From the NCBI RefSeq assembly GCF_902809865.1, contig NZ_CADDWH010000001.1, positions 1,240,001 through 1,304,000 of the forward strand: 64,000 bases of DNA, given 5' to 3'. Each line of letters opens with the position of its first letter. The first letter of the stretch is position 1. The stretch comes from Halobacillus sp. Marseille-Q1614 (GTDB lineage: Bacteria; Bacillota; Bacilli; Bacillales; Halobacillaceae). The notes below the pieces were generated by a model. It did not search any database. It had not been told where the DNA came from and was given only the letters and a program-made list of their open reading frames with translations. The translations under genes and the position numbers were made by a program. Shown here piece after piece: positions 1 through 7,374 of this stretch.

Positions 1-283
1 TGACCCGGGTTCTTCTCTCATCACCGGCGACGTCTGTGATCAGTTCGTCATTCATGTCATAAATCCTTGAAGAAAAAGGATCAGATAATTGCGCTTCATC
101 TAATTCAGGGGCCTGCGAGATATAATAGGCAAACAGGCCTCCGACTCCCAACATAAGAACGATTCCAATCGTTAAGAGGGTCATAAAGATGGTTTTAAAA
201 GGGACTCTTCGTTTCCCGTTAGTTTTTTTACTGGGCTTTAAACTCTTTCGTCTTGCTGATCTCGACTGACTATCATTTGCCAT
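1..283 (-). CDS. ponA: Class A penicillin-binding protein 1, N-terminal part (partial)
   Basis: Only the first 94 codons lie in the window; the gene continues beyond base 1. The protein starts with a short basic cytoplasmic tail rich in Ser, Arg and Lys. One membrane helix follows at about residues 36-56, then an extracytoplasmic stretch reading PELDEAQLSDPFSSRIYD, which is typical of the region just before the glycosyltransferase domain of PBP1. The family makes peptidoglycan through transglycosylase and transpeptidase domains, neither of which is visible here. The start ATG at 283 has a GGAGG ribosome site just upstream, and recU ends only 16 bases away. The ponA-recU order is the usual Bacillus arrangement, where the two are co-transcribed. 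Identity rests on the N-terminal architecture and synteny. Confidence 0.85.
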   Translation of the reverse strand, partial: MANDSQSRSARRKSLKPSKKTNGKRRVPFKTIFMTLLTIGIVLMLGVGGLFAYYISQAPELDEAQLSDPFSSRIYDMNDELITDVAGDERRTRV

Positions 284-299
284 GTCGTCATTCCTCCAT

Positions 300-884
300 T
301 CAAAAATAGAGCTTATCTATAGCTTTGGCGTAGTCTACTCGTGCCTGATAGTGAAAGGGAAGATGTTCTCCTTTACTTTTTATCATATCGTAAGGTATCG
401 ACTTTCTACCGCCATTCAATTGATCTTCCCAATAAGGGAATAAGTGTTCGGCAGGGAATAGATAGGTTTCGTCCTGGACGGAAAATTTAATAATTAAAAA
501 TACAATGCCTCCATGCTCGTAACAACTTTTCATATGATCAATTTGATGCTGATGGACGTTACTTAATGGAAATGAAGTTTTGTTTCTCGTTTCCTTAGCT
601 TCAAAATCGATATAACGTCCTCGATAAACACCGTTAAAATCTGTAGTAGAAGCCTGTTTAAAATAAGCTTCCTTAATCACAGCTGCACTTCTTTTTGGAT
701 AATCGACTTGAACAATTTGTATGGGTGTCGGTTTCTTATGAATAACCGCAATATCAGCCATCCGATAATATTCATTTGCTGCTGCAATGTCTTCCTCTAA
801 AGTCATCCCCCGGTTACTGAAGTTTGGTTGCTTCATTTTATTAGAGGAGTATACCTTTGCCTTTTTCCCGTTTGGATAATTCAT
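300..884 (-). CDS. recU: Holliday junction resolvase RecU
   Basis: This 194-residue protein matches the RecU family, which cleaves four-way DNA junctions in recombination and chromosome segregation of Firmicutes. Visible features are the N-terminal NYPNGKK segment, the GMTLEEDI motif, and the nuclease core with TTDFNG (catalytic Asp) followed by YIDFEAKET (catalytic Glu and Lys). The ATG at 884 was chosen over the longer frame because GAGGG sits 6-10 bases upstream and homologues begin with MNYPNGKK. It lies directly before ponA on the same strand, as in Bacillus subtilis, so the two probably form an operon read from a promoter in the 0.4 kb gap upstream. Confidence 0.95.
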   Translation of the reverse strand: MNYPNGKKAKVYSSNKMKQPNFSNRGMTLEEDIAAANEYYRMADIAVIHKKPTPIQIVQVDYPKRSAAVIKEAYFKQASTTDFNGVYRGRYIDFEAKETRNKTSFPLSNVHQHQIDHMKSCYEHGGIVFLIIKFSVQDETYLFPAEHLFPYWEDQLNGGRKSIPYDMIKSKGEHLPFHYQARVDYAKAIDKLYF

Positions 885-1293
885 GTTTTCCCTCCTCATA
901 TCATGAGGGTATCATACCAAAAAATCCGTCACTGTGTAATTAAAATGTTCAACCTCCAATCTTAGTATTATAACGGGCAGACTCCCTGAGAGGTTTCACT
1001 CTATTATACGATGCGTGCTAATTAACGACAAATAATATCAATATGCCAAAAACCTACCAAAGATAAATTCGAAGCAAGACTCTTTTTTTTAGGGTGTTAT
1101 AAGAGAAAATGAAGGAAAAATATATTGAATATGTCTTTTCTGTGACCAATTGAAAATATAGGCAAAAAGGGACAGCTTTTATGAAACTGTCTTTCTTTGT
1201 TGCTTTACTTCTAGTTTTGTCAAGGATGAAGGAGTTATTCCACTCAGAGAGAATTTATCTATCAAGGAGCTAATTTTAAGGAGGAATTCTTTA
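885..1293. other. Intergenic region between divergent recU and a small coiled-coil gene
   Basis: This AT-rich gap of about 400 bases must hold the divergent promoters for recU (minus) and the gene at 1294 (plus). A weak hairpin (about 1165-1201, AAAGGGACAG paired with CTGTCTTTCTTT) precedes a T-rich stretch and could end or attenuate plus-strand transcription. The B. subtilis gene yppC, expected near recU, was not found. No RNA gene or supported ORF was seen. Confidence 0.5.
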
Positions 1294-1551
1294 ATGAAGA
1301 ATAATCAATTTGTTCCCGCTGCGACTTATGAGAAGCAATTGGTTCAGTTAAAAGACAAATTTTCTCTGCTGGAGAAACGCTTATCGTTAAAAGCAGACGA
1401 AATCGTTTTTACTATGGCTGTTTCCCACCGGAAAGAAATTGATCAATTAAAAGACGAAGTCATTTATTTGCGGGAACAAGTGAAAGAATTGAAGAGAACT
1501 GGACAACACCGCCCGTTGCCTGTCCCTCCTAGAAAGATATCAGCAGGCTAA
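1294..1551 (+). CDS. Small coiled-coil protein, unknown function
   Basis: This 85-residue protein has a perfect AAGGAGG site 9 bases before its ATG, so it is very likely translated. Residues of about 12-68 are charged and heptad-like (KQLVQLKDKF, LLEKRLSLK, IDQLKDEVIYLREQV), which suggests a coiled coil. The tail is basic and proline-rich (HRPLPVPPRK). No signal peptide, membrane helix or catalytic motif is visible. It sits between recU and a yppE homologue, in the region where B. subtilis has several small poorly characterised ypp genes. I do not recognise a specific family. Confidence 0.75.
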   Translation: MKNNQFVPAATYEKQLVQLKDKFSLLEKRLSLKADEIVFTMAVSHRKEIDQLKDEVIYLREQVKELKRTGQHRPLPVPPRKISAG

Positions 1552-1608
1552 ACGTTTTTGCTATCCTATTTCCCCACATGGTAAAGTGAAGGGGAAAGGT
1601 GTGAAAAC

Positions 1609-1959
1609 ATGAGTGTTTTAGAGCTGACAAATGAATTAAAAAAATTAATTGATGACCGCCATGAAAAATTTATAAATACAGAAGGTCCTATAGATAAAAA
1701 AGACTACGAGTTTTTTAACCGAGTCAAAGAAGAAACAAAACCAATGTTTGAACTGGCGGAAGATTGGCTTATGGCGGCAGAAGAGTTTGTAAAAAAACGT
1801 GATGTCCGCGTGCATCCTAATCAGGTAAAGTCTACTCACGAAAATGTGGAAATGCTGATCCTCCATAGTTATTACTTAGACGTGGAGAGAAAGAGGTTTA
1901 AAGAGCTTCATCAATCCTCCCATTACGTATTAGATATGATCCTCGCTGATATTAAATAA
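1609..1959 (+). CDS. yppE: YppE family protein (DUF1798-like)
   Basis: This 116-residue all-helical protein resembles YppE of B. subtilis in length, helical pattern and location downstream of recU. Visible traits are ELTNELKKLIDD at the start, a central VHPNQVKSTHENVEMLI segment and a C-terminal SSHYVLDMILADI helix. The family has a four-helix-bundle fold and no known biochemical activity. Translation starts at ATG 1609 after a GAAGGGGAAAGG ribosome site. It probably shares a transcript with the preceding coiled-coil gene, 57 bases away. The assignment rests on recognised sequence character plus synteny. Confidence 0.75.
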   Translation: MSVLELTNELKKLIDDRHEKFINTEGPIDKKDYEFFNRVKEETKPMFELAEDWLMAAEEFVKKRDVRVHPNQVKSTHENVEMLILHSYYLDVERKRFKELHQSSHYVLDMILADIK

Positions 1960-2021
1960 ATAGTGCTGTTAAATGAAATTGGTGATTATCTAGAAAATAA
2001 GCAAGGAGCTCTAAGAGACTC

Positions 2022-2129
2022 ATGCTTAAAAAACGGGCAGCCAAGAAAACGCAGCAAGGTCACGAGCGAAGAGCTCGACCGATCGTCCGCGGAAACCGAG
2101 CAGGCCCCTTGTTTAAAAATCAACATTAA
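2022..2129 (+). CDS. Candidate small basic protein, 35 aa (possibly a minor spore protein type)
   Basis: This short frame encodes a strongly basic peptide beginning MLKKRAAKKTQQ and ending GNRAGPLFKNQH. A GGAG lies 13 bases upstream, a rather long spacing, and a strong hairpin starts two bases after the stop. Its lysine/arginine-rich, Pro/Gly/Asn-containing make-up resembles tiny minor acid-soluble spore proteins, and B. subtilis has sspM near recU and yppE as far as I recall. That link is synteny-based inference, since I see no convincing alignment. The alternative is that this is untranslated sequence between yppE and the terminator. Confidence 0.35.
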   Translation: MLKKRAAKKTQQGHERRARPIVRGNRAGPLFKNQH

Positions 2130-2130
2130 A

Positions 2131-2155
2131 AAGCACACCCAAAGAGGGTGTGCTT
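2131..2155. terminator. Bidirectional hairpin terminator
   Basis: A perfect 10-bp stem, AAGCACACCC paired with GGGTGTGCTT around a 5-base loop, lies between the convergent yppE region and the RND pump gene. The minus-strand side is followed by a T-rich stretch and the plus side by a poorer one. It probably serves both directions. Confidence 0.75.
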
Positions 2156-2165
2156 CTGTTTATCT

Positions 2166-5100
2166 TTAACTCCATTTACTTCTAAGCCTATCGAGGATTA
2201 AATAAAAGACAGGGACAAGCACCAATGTTATCAGGGAAGAGAACAACAGGCCGAAAACTATAGATACAGCAAGCGGTCTAAATAACACATCCCCTGAGAA
2301 AATAATTGGGACTAAGGCAGCGATCGATGTAAGGGAAGTAAGAATGATCGGGCGTATTCTCGCCCGTCCAGCTTCTATTACAGATTCAACTGCGGAAGTA
2401 TAGTGGTTTTTGTTTTGCTCGATAAACTCAATAAGTATAATCGAGTTTCGCACCACAACTCCTGAAAGGGACACGATTCCCAGTACCGCTAGGAAGCTTA
2501 AAGGCTCTCCGGAAATGAACAAGCCGATAATGGCTCCTGTAATTGCAATAAATACTGAGCTTGTAATGAGAAGCGGCATTGTTAAAGAGTTAAACTGCAG
2601 CGCAATCGTTACGTAGATCAGGAATAAAACGATAACAAACAATTTGGATACCTCAATAAAGAATTCAGAAGTATCATCAGATTGTCCTGTTTCCAATACT
2701 GAATATCCTTCAGGCAGCTGGCTCGTTATTGAATCCATGACCTGATTGGCATCCGAAGTATACTGATCTTCTTCTCCCATTTTAGGGTAAGCTTCTATCG
2801 TAATGGTCCGCTCACCGTTTAAATGAGGGATGCTCCCGGTTTGTTCCGTTTCTTCCTGAGTAATCACTTCATCGAGTGAAAATAGTTCAGGCGGCCCTTC
2901 ACCAGATGTTGATGGGATAGTTAATTCTTCTAAATTGACACCCTCTTCTTCGCCGTCATCAACAATCAGCTCAACAGGAAGCCGTTTTGTACCATCGCTG
3001 AACGTTCCAAGAGGGACCCCTGTATTGGCAAATTGAATTTGAGAAGTTACTGTTTCAATATCGATTCCATTTTCTATCAGGAAGTTCCGGTCGGGCACGT
3101 AATGGATCACTGGCTGATTCGTTCCCGTATCAAGGGTAACTATTTCAGTTTCCGGGATTAGTTCTAGTTCTTCCTTCAATTCATTAGCTTCATCAACAAG
3201 GACATCGATTTCGGGTCCCTGCAGCTTCAGCTCAATCGGCGGTGAAGGGGGAGGACCGGAAACTATCGTGTTTAAGAAAATTTCCGCATTAGGGAATTCA
3301 TCGCGAAGCGGCTCGGTCCATTCCGAAATAAAGGAAGAGGCGCTCGTTGCCTCCCGGTCTACGCGGACTAATAACTGGCCGGTGTTTTCACCAGATTGAG
3401 TTAATGTGTCATTAAACAGGTTAGGCAGACCGCCGCCTGCATAAACCGCCGTTTCTCTTACATGTTCTTCTTTAGAAGTGATGAATTCAGCCATTTTTTC
3501 GATTTGAGACTGAGAGTCTTCAATCGTGGTTCCTTGTGGCAACTCAACAGAAATCGTTACCTCTGAACGGTCAGCGGCAGGAAAGAATTCAAACGGAATC
3601 TTTATTGCTAACAGTGACAGTGCTGCGCAGAGCAGGATTCCGATAACACCTGTTCTAATCGGCTTTCTGGTCACTTTAGGCAGTATTCCGTCTGCATAGA
3701 ATTTCTCCAGCTTGTTAAAACCTTTCCCTAGAATTCCTACACTTTTCGGGGAACGGCCAGGCTTTCGTTTCTGTCTTGCATATTGAACGGTTGGAATAAA
3801 TGTCAATGCAATAAAAGTAGAAGCGATAACTGTGAAAATAAGCACGCTCGGCAGTGCCCGGATAAAATCACCGTTGGCTCCCGATATAAAAGTCAAAGGA
3901 AAGAAGCTGAAAATAATCATTAAAGTAGAAGTAATGATGGATTTCCTTACTTCCCAAATGCCATTGACCGTTCCTTCTACAGGAGAGTCACCGAGCTGAA
4001 ATCTTCTTTGAATATTATCATTTACTACAATGGCATCATCGACTAAGATTCCGATCGCTATAATCATTCCGATAATGGAAATCTGGTTAAGATCCACTCC
4101 TATATAAGGAAGAGGAATTAAGCCAATTACGATGGAAATCGGAATGGCCATCGCAACTAACAAGGCTGAAGAAAGAGGGAGCCCTAAAACCATAATGATG
4201 ATAACCGCTAAAAAAGAAATAGCAAAAGAAGTTAATAAGCTGGTAAATACTTCGTCAATGACTGTGCTTTGTGTATAAAACTGATCGACTTCCACTCCAG
4301 CAGGGAGCCCTTCCTTTAAGCTGTTTACCTCATCAGTTAAAGATTTTTGAAGGCTTGAAATGTTGACACCTTCTTCTGCAAGAATGGTTAAGGATAATGC
4401 CTGCTGATCATCATAAGTGATTAAGTCTTCGGGATCTCTATTTGTTTTTTCTACAGACCCTAAATCGTTCAGAGTTAATGGTTCATCGCTGTTAGGAGCC
4501 TGAATGGATAATGATTCAAGTTCCTCGAGGCTGGAAGCTTTTTCTAAGGAGAGCTGATAAATTGTATTATCTGACTGCTCGGTTCCAATAGCAGAAGGGG
4601 AAAGTTCCTGCTGAATCGCCCCTAACACTTGGGGTGCTGAAAGCTGGTTATCCTCTAAAGCCTGATTGTCTAATTCTATGGTGATTTCTTCATTAGGAAG
4701 TCCTTTAACCTTCAGGGATTCTACACCTGTAATAGAGGTTATTTGTTCTTCCCATTTGTCGAGTGTATCCCTAAGGCCGTAAATCGTCTCTTGATCATCT
4801 GCAAGCAGATGATAGGAAGCTACCGCAGACGCCTTTGTATCCGTATTAACGACCGGATCCTGTGCTTCATCCGGGAAGGAACTAGAAGTATCGGCAACTG
4901 CCTGCCTGATTTTGCCGTTAACTGTTGTAGTATCAACATCATCACTTAAAACGGCTGTAATACTGGCAAACCCTGCAGTTGATGACGATGTGAGTTCATC
5001 AATACCATCCACAGTCAGAAGCTCTTCCTCCATCGGATTTACGATAGTATTTTCAACTTCCTCTGGACTTGCCCCAGGATAGGCGGTTGTAATCGAAGCT

Positions 5101-5228
5101 ACGTTTACATTAATTTCTGGAATTTCTCGTTTAGGTAATTGTAAATATGTAAATACTCCCGTAAACAGGAGAATTACAATTAATACCCAAACCATCTTTT
5201 TATACTCAATCAATTTTCTCAAGTGCAC
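2166..5228 (-). CDS. RND family efflux transporter (AcrB/SwrC-like)
   Basis: This inner-membrane proton-driven efflux protein of about 1020 residues belongs to the hydrophobe/amphiphile RND family. It has the expected two-fold layout: one helix near the N-terminus, a large outside loop (YPGASPEEVE, PMEEELLTVDGI), a six-helix block including IGILVDDAIVVNDNIQRR, a second outside loop, and a second helix block ending near SGVVVRNSIILIEFIEQ. SwrC (YerP) of B. subtilis, linked to surfactin resistance and swarming, is the nearest known type. The ATG at 5240 overlaps its own GGAGGTGG, so the real start is more likely GTG 5228 or TTG 5222. No membrane-fusion partner or adjacent regulator is present. 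A palindrome overlaps its promoter. Confidence 0.92.
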   Translation of the reverse strand: MHLRKLIEYKKMVWVLIVILLFTGVFTYLQLPKREIPEINVNVASITTAYPGASPEEVENTIVNPMEEELLTVDGIDELTSSSTAGFASITAVLSDDVDTTTVNGKIRQAVADTSSSFPDEAQDPVVNTDTKASAVASYHLLADDQETIYGLRDTLDKWEEQITSITGVESLKVKGLPNEEITIELDNQALEDNQLSAPQVLGAIQQELSPSAIGTEQSDNTIYQLSLEKASSLEELESLSIQAPNSDEPLTLNDLGSVEKTNRDPEDLITYDDQQALSLTILAEEGVNISSLQKSLTDEVNSLKEGLPAGVEVDQFYTQSTVIDEVFTSLLTSFAISFLAVIIIMVLGLPLSSALLVAMAIPISIVIGLIPLPYIGVDLNQISIIGMIIAIGILVDDAIVVNDNIQRRFQLGDSPVEGTVNGIWEVRKSIITSTLMIIFSFFPLTFISGANGDFIRALPSVLIFTVIASTFIALTFIPTVQYARQKRKPGRSPKSVGILGKGFNKLEKFYADGILPKVTRKPIRTGVIGILLCAALSLLAIKIPFEFFPAADRSEVTISVELPQGTTIEDSQSQIEKMAEFITSKEEHVRETAVYAGGGLPNLFNDTLTQSGENTGQLLVRVDREATSASSFISEWTEPLRDEFPNAEIFLNTIVSGPPPSPPIELKLQGPEIDVLVDEANELKEELELIPETEIVTLDTGTNQPVIHYVPDRNFLIENGIDIETVTSQIQFANTGVPLGTFSDGTKRLPVELIVDDGEEEGVNLEELTIPSTSGEGPPELFSLDEVITQEETEQTGSIPHLNGERTITIEAYPKMGEEDQYTSDANQVMDSITSQLPEGYSVLETGQSDDTSEFFIEVSKLFVIVLFLIYVTIALQFNSLTMPLLITSSVFIAITGAIIGLFISGEPLSFLAVLGIVSLSGVVVRNSIILIEFIEQNKNHYTSAVESVIEAGRARIRPIILTSLTSIAALVPIIFSGDVLFRPLAVSIVFGLLFSSLITLVLVPVFYLILDRLRSKWS

Positions 5229-5259
5229 TTCCACCTCCATGATCCATCATTACATGTAC

Positions 5260-5290
5260 AGTATAAACTTTTTTCTGACACTTGTGTCAA
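5260..5290 (-). promoter_or_regulatory. RND pump promoter with overlapping palindromic operator
   Basis: On the minus strand TTGACA (5290-5285) and TATACT (5265-5260) are separated by 19 bases, a longer spacer than usual. The -35 lies inside a palindrome, TGACACAAGTGTCA (5289-5276), with perfect 6-bp arms. A dimeric regulator, perhaps of the TetR or MerR type, could bind here. The regulator is not encoded next door. Confidence 0.5.
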
Positions 5291-5308
5291 AAATAATGCT
5301 CTTCAATG

Positions 5309-5317
5309 TGCTATGAT
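5309..5317 (+). promoter_or_regulatory. Extended -10 element of cdd promoter
   Basis: TGCTATGAT fits an extended -10 (TGn plus TATGAT) about 75 bases before the cdd start codon. No good -35 is visible at the usual distance, which is tolerated for extended -10 promoters. Confidence 0.4.
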
Positions 5318-5392
5318 ATATTTTGAAATCGTTTTAAAATGAATTTGGGAAGTTTATAACTAATACTCCCAATAAAGAAGGAGAGTTTAGAG

Positions 5393-5797
5393 ATGAATAC
5401 AGACCAACTTATTGAAGAAGCTAAAAACATACGCGAAAAAGCATATACACCGTATTCCAAATTTAAAGTAGGAGCGGCTTTACTTACTAAGGACGGACAG
5501 CTTTTTACCGGGTGCAATATTGAAAATGCTGCCTACCCGGTGACTTGCTGTGCGGAGAGAGTGGCGATTTTTAAAGCGATCTCAGAAGGTCATTACGAGT
5601 TTCAATCCATCGCTGTCGTAGCTGACACTCAGCGTCCGGTACCTCCTTGCGGTTCCTGCCGTCAGGTGATGAGTGAATTCTTTGAGCCAGAACTTGAAAT
5701 TCATTTAACTGATTTAAGCGGGACGATTAAAACGGTAACAATGGCTGAATTATTACCATTTTCTTTTTCACAGGAGGATTTAATCGATAAAGAATAA
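5393..5797 (+). CDS. cdd: Cytidine deaminase
   Basis: The 134-residue protein is a homotetrameric-type cytidine deaminase that converts cytidine and deoxycytidine to the uridine forms in pyrimidine salvage. Zinc-site motifs are complete: C53-A-E55 within TCCAERVAIF, with E55 as proton shuttle, and PPCGSCRQ with C86 and C89. The length matches the B. subtilis enzyme (about 136). The ATG has AAGGAGAG 8 bases upstream. In B. subtilis cdd lies elsewhere (dgkA-cdd-era), so its position before ypsA is a local rearrangement. It appears monocistronic, behind its own promoter. Confidence 0.97.
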   Translation: MNTDQLIEEAKNIREKAYTPYSKFKVGAALLTKDGQLFTGCNIENAAYPVTCCAERVAIFKAISEGHYEFQSIAVVADTQRPVPPCGSCRQVMSEFFEPELEIHLTDLSGTIKTVTMAELLPFSFSQEDLIDKE

Positions 5798-5878
5798 AAA
5801 ATACTCCACAATTTTTTACAAATTAAGGGGTAGACATGCTCCTGATCTGGCTTACAATGGAGATGGAGTGTGGTACTT

Positions 5879-6442
5879 ATGAAGACAATGGTCGTAACAG
5901 GATATAAACCAACGGAAATTGGAATATTCAAGCACGATGATCCTAAAGTTGATATAATTAAAGAAGCAATAAAAAAAAGAATCCTATCATTTATAGATGA
6001 AGGCGGCGAATGGGTGATTCTTTCAGGCCAGATGGGTGTAGAGCTGTGGACAGCAGAGGTTGTGTTAGATTTGAAAAGCGAGTATGATATATTTTTAGGG
6101 ATTATCCCCCCTTTTCAAAATCAGCAGCAAAGATGGCCTGAGAACTTGCAGTCTACTTATGAAATGATATGTGAGCAGGCTGACTTTTTTAAACCTGTCT
6201 ATGAGAAAGAGTACGAAGGACCCTTTCAGTTCAGGGCCAGGGATCAGTTCTTAGTAGAGCATTCAGATGGGTGCCTGCTGCTGTATGATGAAGATACACC
6301 CGGCTCCCCGAAATACTTTCTAAAACTTGTCAATCAGTATAAAGAGCATCATGAGTACTCAGTGTGTTACATTACTCCGCTGGACCTAGAAGATACGGCG
6401 GAGGAAGTAAGGTTAGCTGATCCAAAATATTGGGAGCAGTAA
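5879..6442 (+). CDS. ypsA: YpsA family protein (DUF1273, SLOG-type fold)
   Basis: This 187-residue protein begins VVTGYKPTEIGIF and contains ILSGQMGVELWTAEV, both hallmarks of YpsA. The family has a Rossmann-like SLOG fold expected to bind nucleotides or nucleotide-derived ligands. In B. subtilis YpsA has been linked to cell division together with its neighbour GpsB. ATG 5879 was chosen because it aligns with the usual MKVLAVTGYKP start and has GGAG 10 bases upstream; a GTG at 5870 is an alternative. gpsB follows 45 bases later on the same strand, the conserved order in Firmicutes. Confidence 0.93.
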   Translation: MKTMVVTGYKPTEIGIFKHDDPKVDIIKEAIKKRILSFIDEGGEWVILSGQMGVELWTAEVVLDLKSEYDIFLGIIPPFQNQQQRWPENLQSTYEMICEQADFFKPVYEKEYEGPFQFRARDQFLVEHSDGCLLLYDEDTPGSPKYFLKLVNQYKEHHEYSVCYITPLDLEDTAEEVRLADPKYWEQ

Positions 6443-6487
6443 ATGAGCAGCGTTTTTATTAAATGTGCCAAACAGAGGTGATTATGT

Positions 6488-6817
6488 ATGAGTCAGCAAA
6501 AGTACAAATTAGACGGTAAGACGATTTTGGAGAAAGATTTTAAAACTTCAATGCGGGGCTACAATCAAGAAGAAGTAGATGAATTTCTGGATTTGATCAT
6601 TCAGGATTATGAAACTTTTCATAAAGAAATCGAACAGCTTCAGCAGGAGAATCAGAGATTGAAAAAGCAGCCGGTAAGAGATAAGGATGATCAGCCGACA
6701 CAGCGTATGCGTCCAATCGGCAGTACAACCCAAAATCATCAAGTTAATTATGATATTTTAAAGAGAGTATCGAACTTAGAGAAAGCCGTATTTGGAAAGA
6801 AATACGCCGAGGAATAA
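6488..6817 (+). CDS. gpsB: Cell division and peptidoglycan coordinator GpsB
   Basis: This 109-residue cytosolic protein has the DivIVA-type N-terminal domain, including [22 protein letters not shown] and the coiled coil [15 protein letters not shown] short acidic/polar linker (about residues 58-80) and a small C-terminal helical trimer domain ([16 protein letters not shown]) follow. GpsB shuttles penicillin-binding proteins between side wall and septum, and PBP1 (ponA) is a known partner in Bacillus. Translation starts after GAGGTG. ypsA lies upstream and rnpB downstream, in the standard order. Confidence 0.96.
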   Translation: MSQQKYKLDGKTILEKDFKTSMRGYNQEEVDEFLDLIIQDYETFHKEIEQLQQENQRLKKQPVRDKDDQPTQRMRPIGSTTQNHQVNYDILKRVSNLEKAVFGKKYAEE

Positions 6818-6851
6818 TTCCAGTTATTACTAGTGACATTTAAATCTTTCT

Positions 6852-6879
6852 TTGATAAGATAAATAGACGTGCTTATAG
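6852..6879 (+). promoter_or_regulatory. rnpB promoter
   Basis: TTGATA (6852-6857) and TTATAG (6874-6879) are 16 bases apart, and the -10 is extended by TGC. This places initiation around 6886-6890, matching the predicted 5' end of the RNase P RNA. Confidence 0.55.
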
Positions 6880-6888
6880 CGTACGACA

Positions 6889-7290
6889 CATTTGAATACT
6901 CGGGTAATCGCTGTATGGCTGTCCATACAGAGGAAAGTCCATGCTCGCACAAGCTGAGATGCTTGTAGTGTTCGTGCTTGACGAAACCATAAGTCAAGGT
7001 AGCTTTTTAGCTAACGGCAGGGAAGGTCCCTAAGTTCTTTTAGAATATGGGATCACACCCTTGAAAGTGCCACAGTGACGGAGCTGAAATAGAAATATTT
7101 CAGGTGGAACGAGGTAAACCCCGCGAGCGAGCAACCCAAATTTAGGTAGGGGCACTTTCGATCAGGGAACTTGAACCTGAAGAAAGATCGCACCATGCGA
7201 TAGATAGATGGTTACCACCGGAGTACGAGGTTGACCACCGCTTGCAGTACGATGGAACAGAACATGGCTTACAGAGTATTCAAAGGTCAT
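6889..7290 (+). ncRNA. rnpB: RNase P RNA, type B
   Basis: The catalytic RNA of RNase P, which matures tRNA 5' ends. Terminal helix P1 is formed by TTTGAATACTC (from 6891) and GAGTATTCAAA (to 7284). Conserved blocks include GGGTAATCGCTG, AGAGGAAAGTCCATGCTCGCAC, GAAAGTGCCACAGTGACG, GTAAACCCCGCGAGCGAG, AACCCAAATTTAGGTAGGGG, and the 3' block GAGTACGAGG...GCAGTACGATGGAACA. This layout is the Bacillus type. Ends are set from P1 pairing and are approximate to a few bases. The location after gpsB is the conserved one. Confidence 0.97.
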
Positions 7291-7304
7291 TCTAACAACA
7301 AGGT

Positions 7305-7350
7305 AAACCCTTCTAAAAAAGCCGATGCTTTTTAGGAGGGTTTTTGTTTT
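7305..7350 (+). terminator. rnpB terminator
   Basis: A long hairpin pairs AACCCTTCTAAAAAAGC with GCTTTTTAGGAGGGTT and is followed by a T-rich run. It lies just after rnpB. Confidence 0.85.
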
Positions 7351-7374
7351 ATAAAGCTACATAGGAGGTTAATC

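Noticed and set aside
1963-2169. A 68-codon plus-strand ORF after yppE
   Set aside because: It reads through the shared hairpin terminator, has no ribosome site and a random-looking composition. The shorter basic frame at 2022 inside the same stretch is more plausible.
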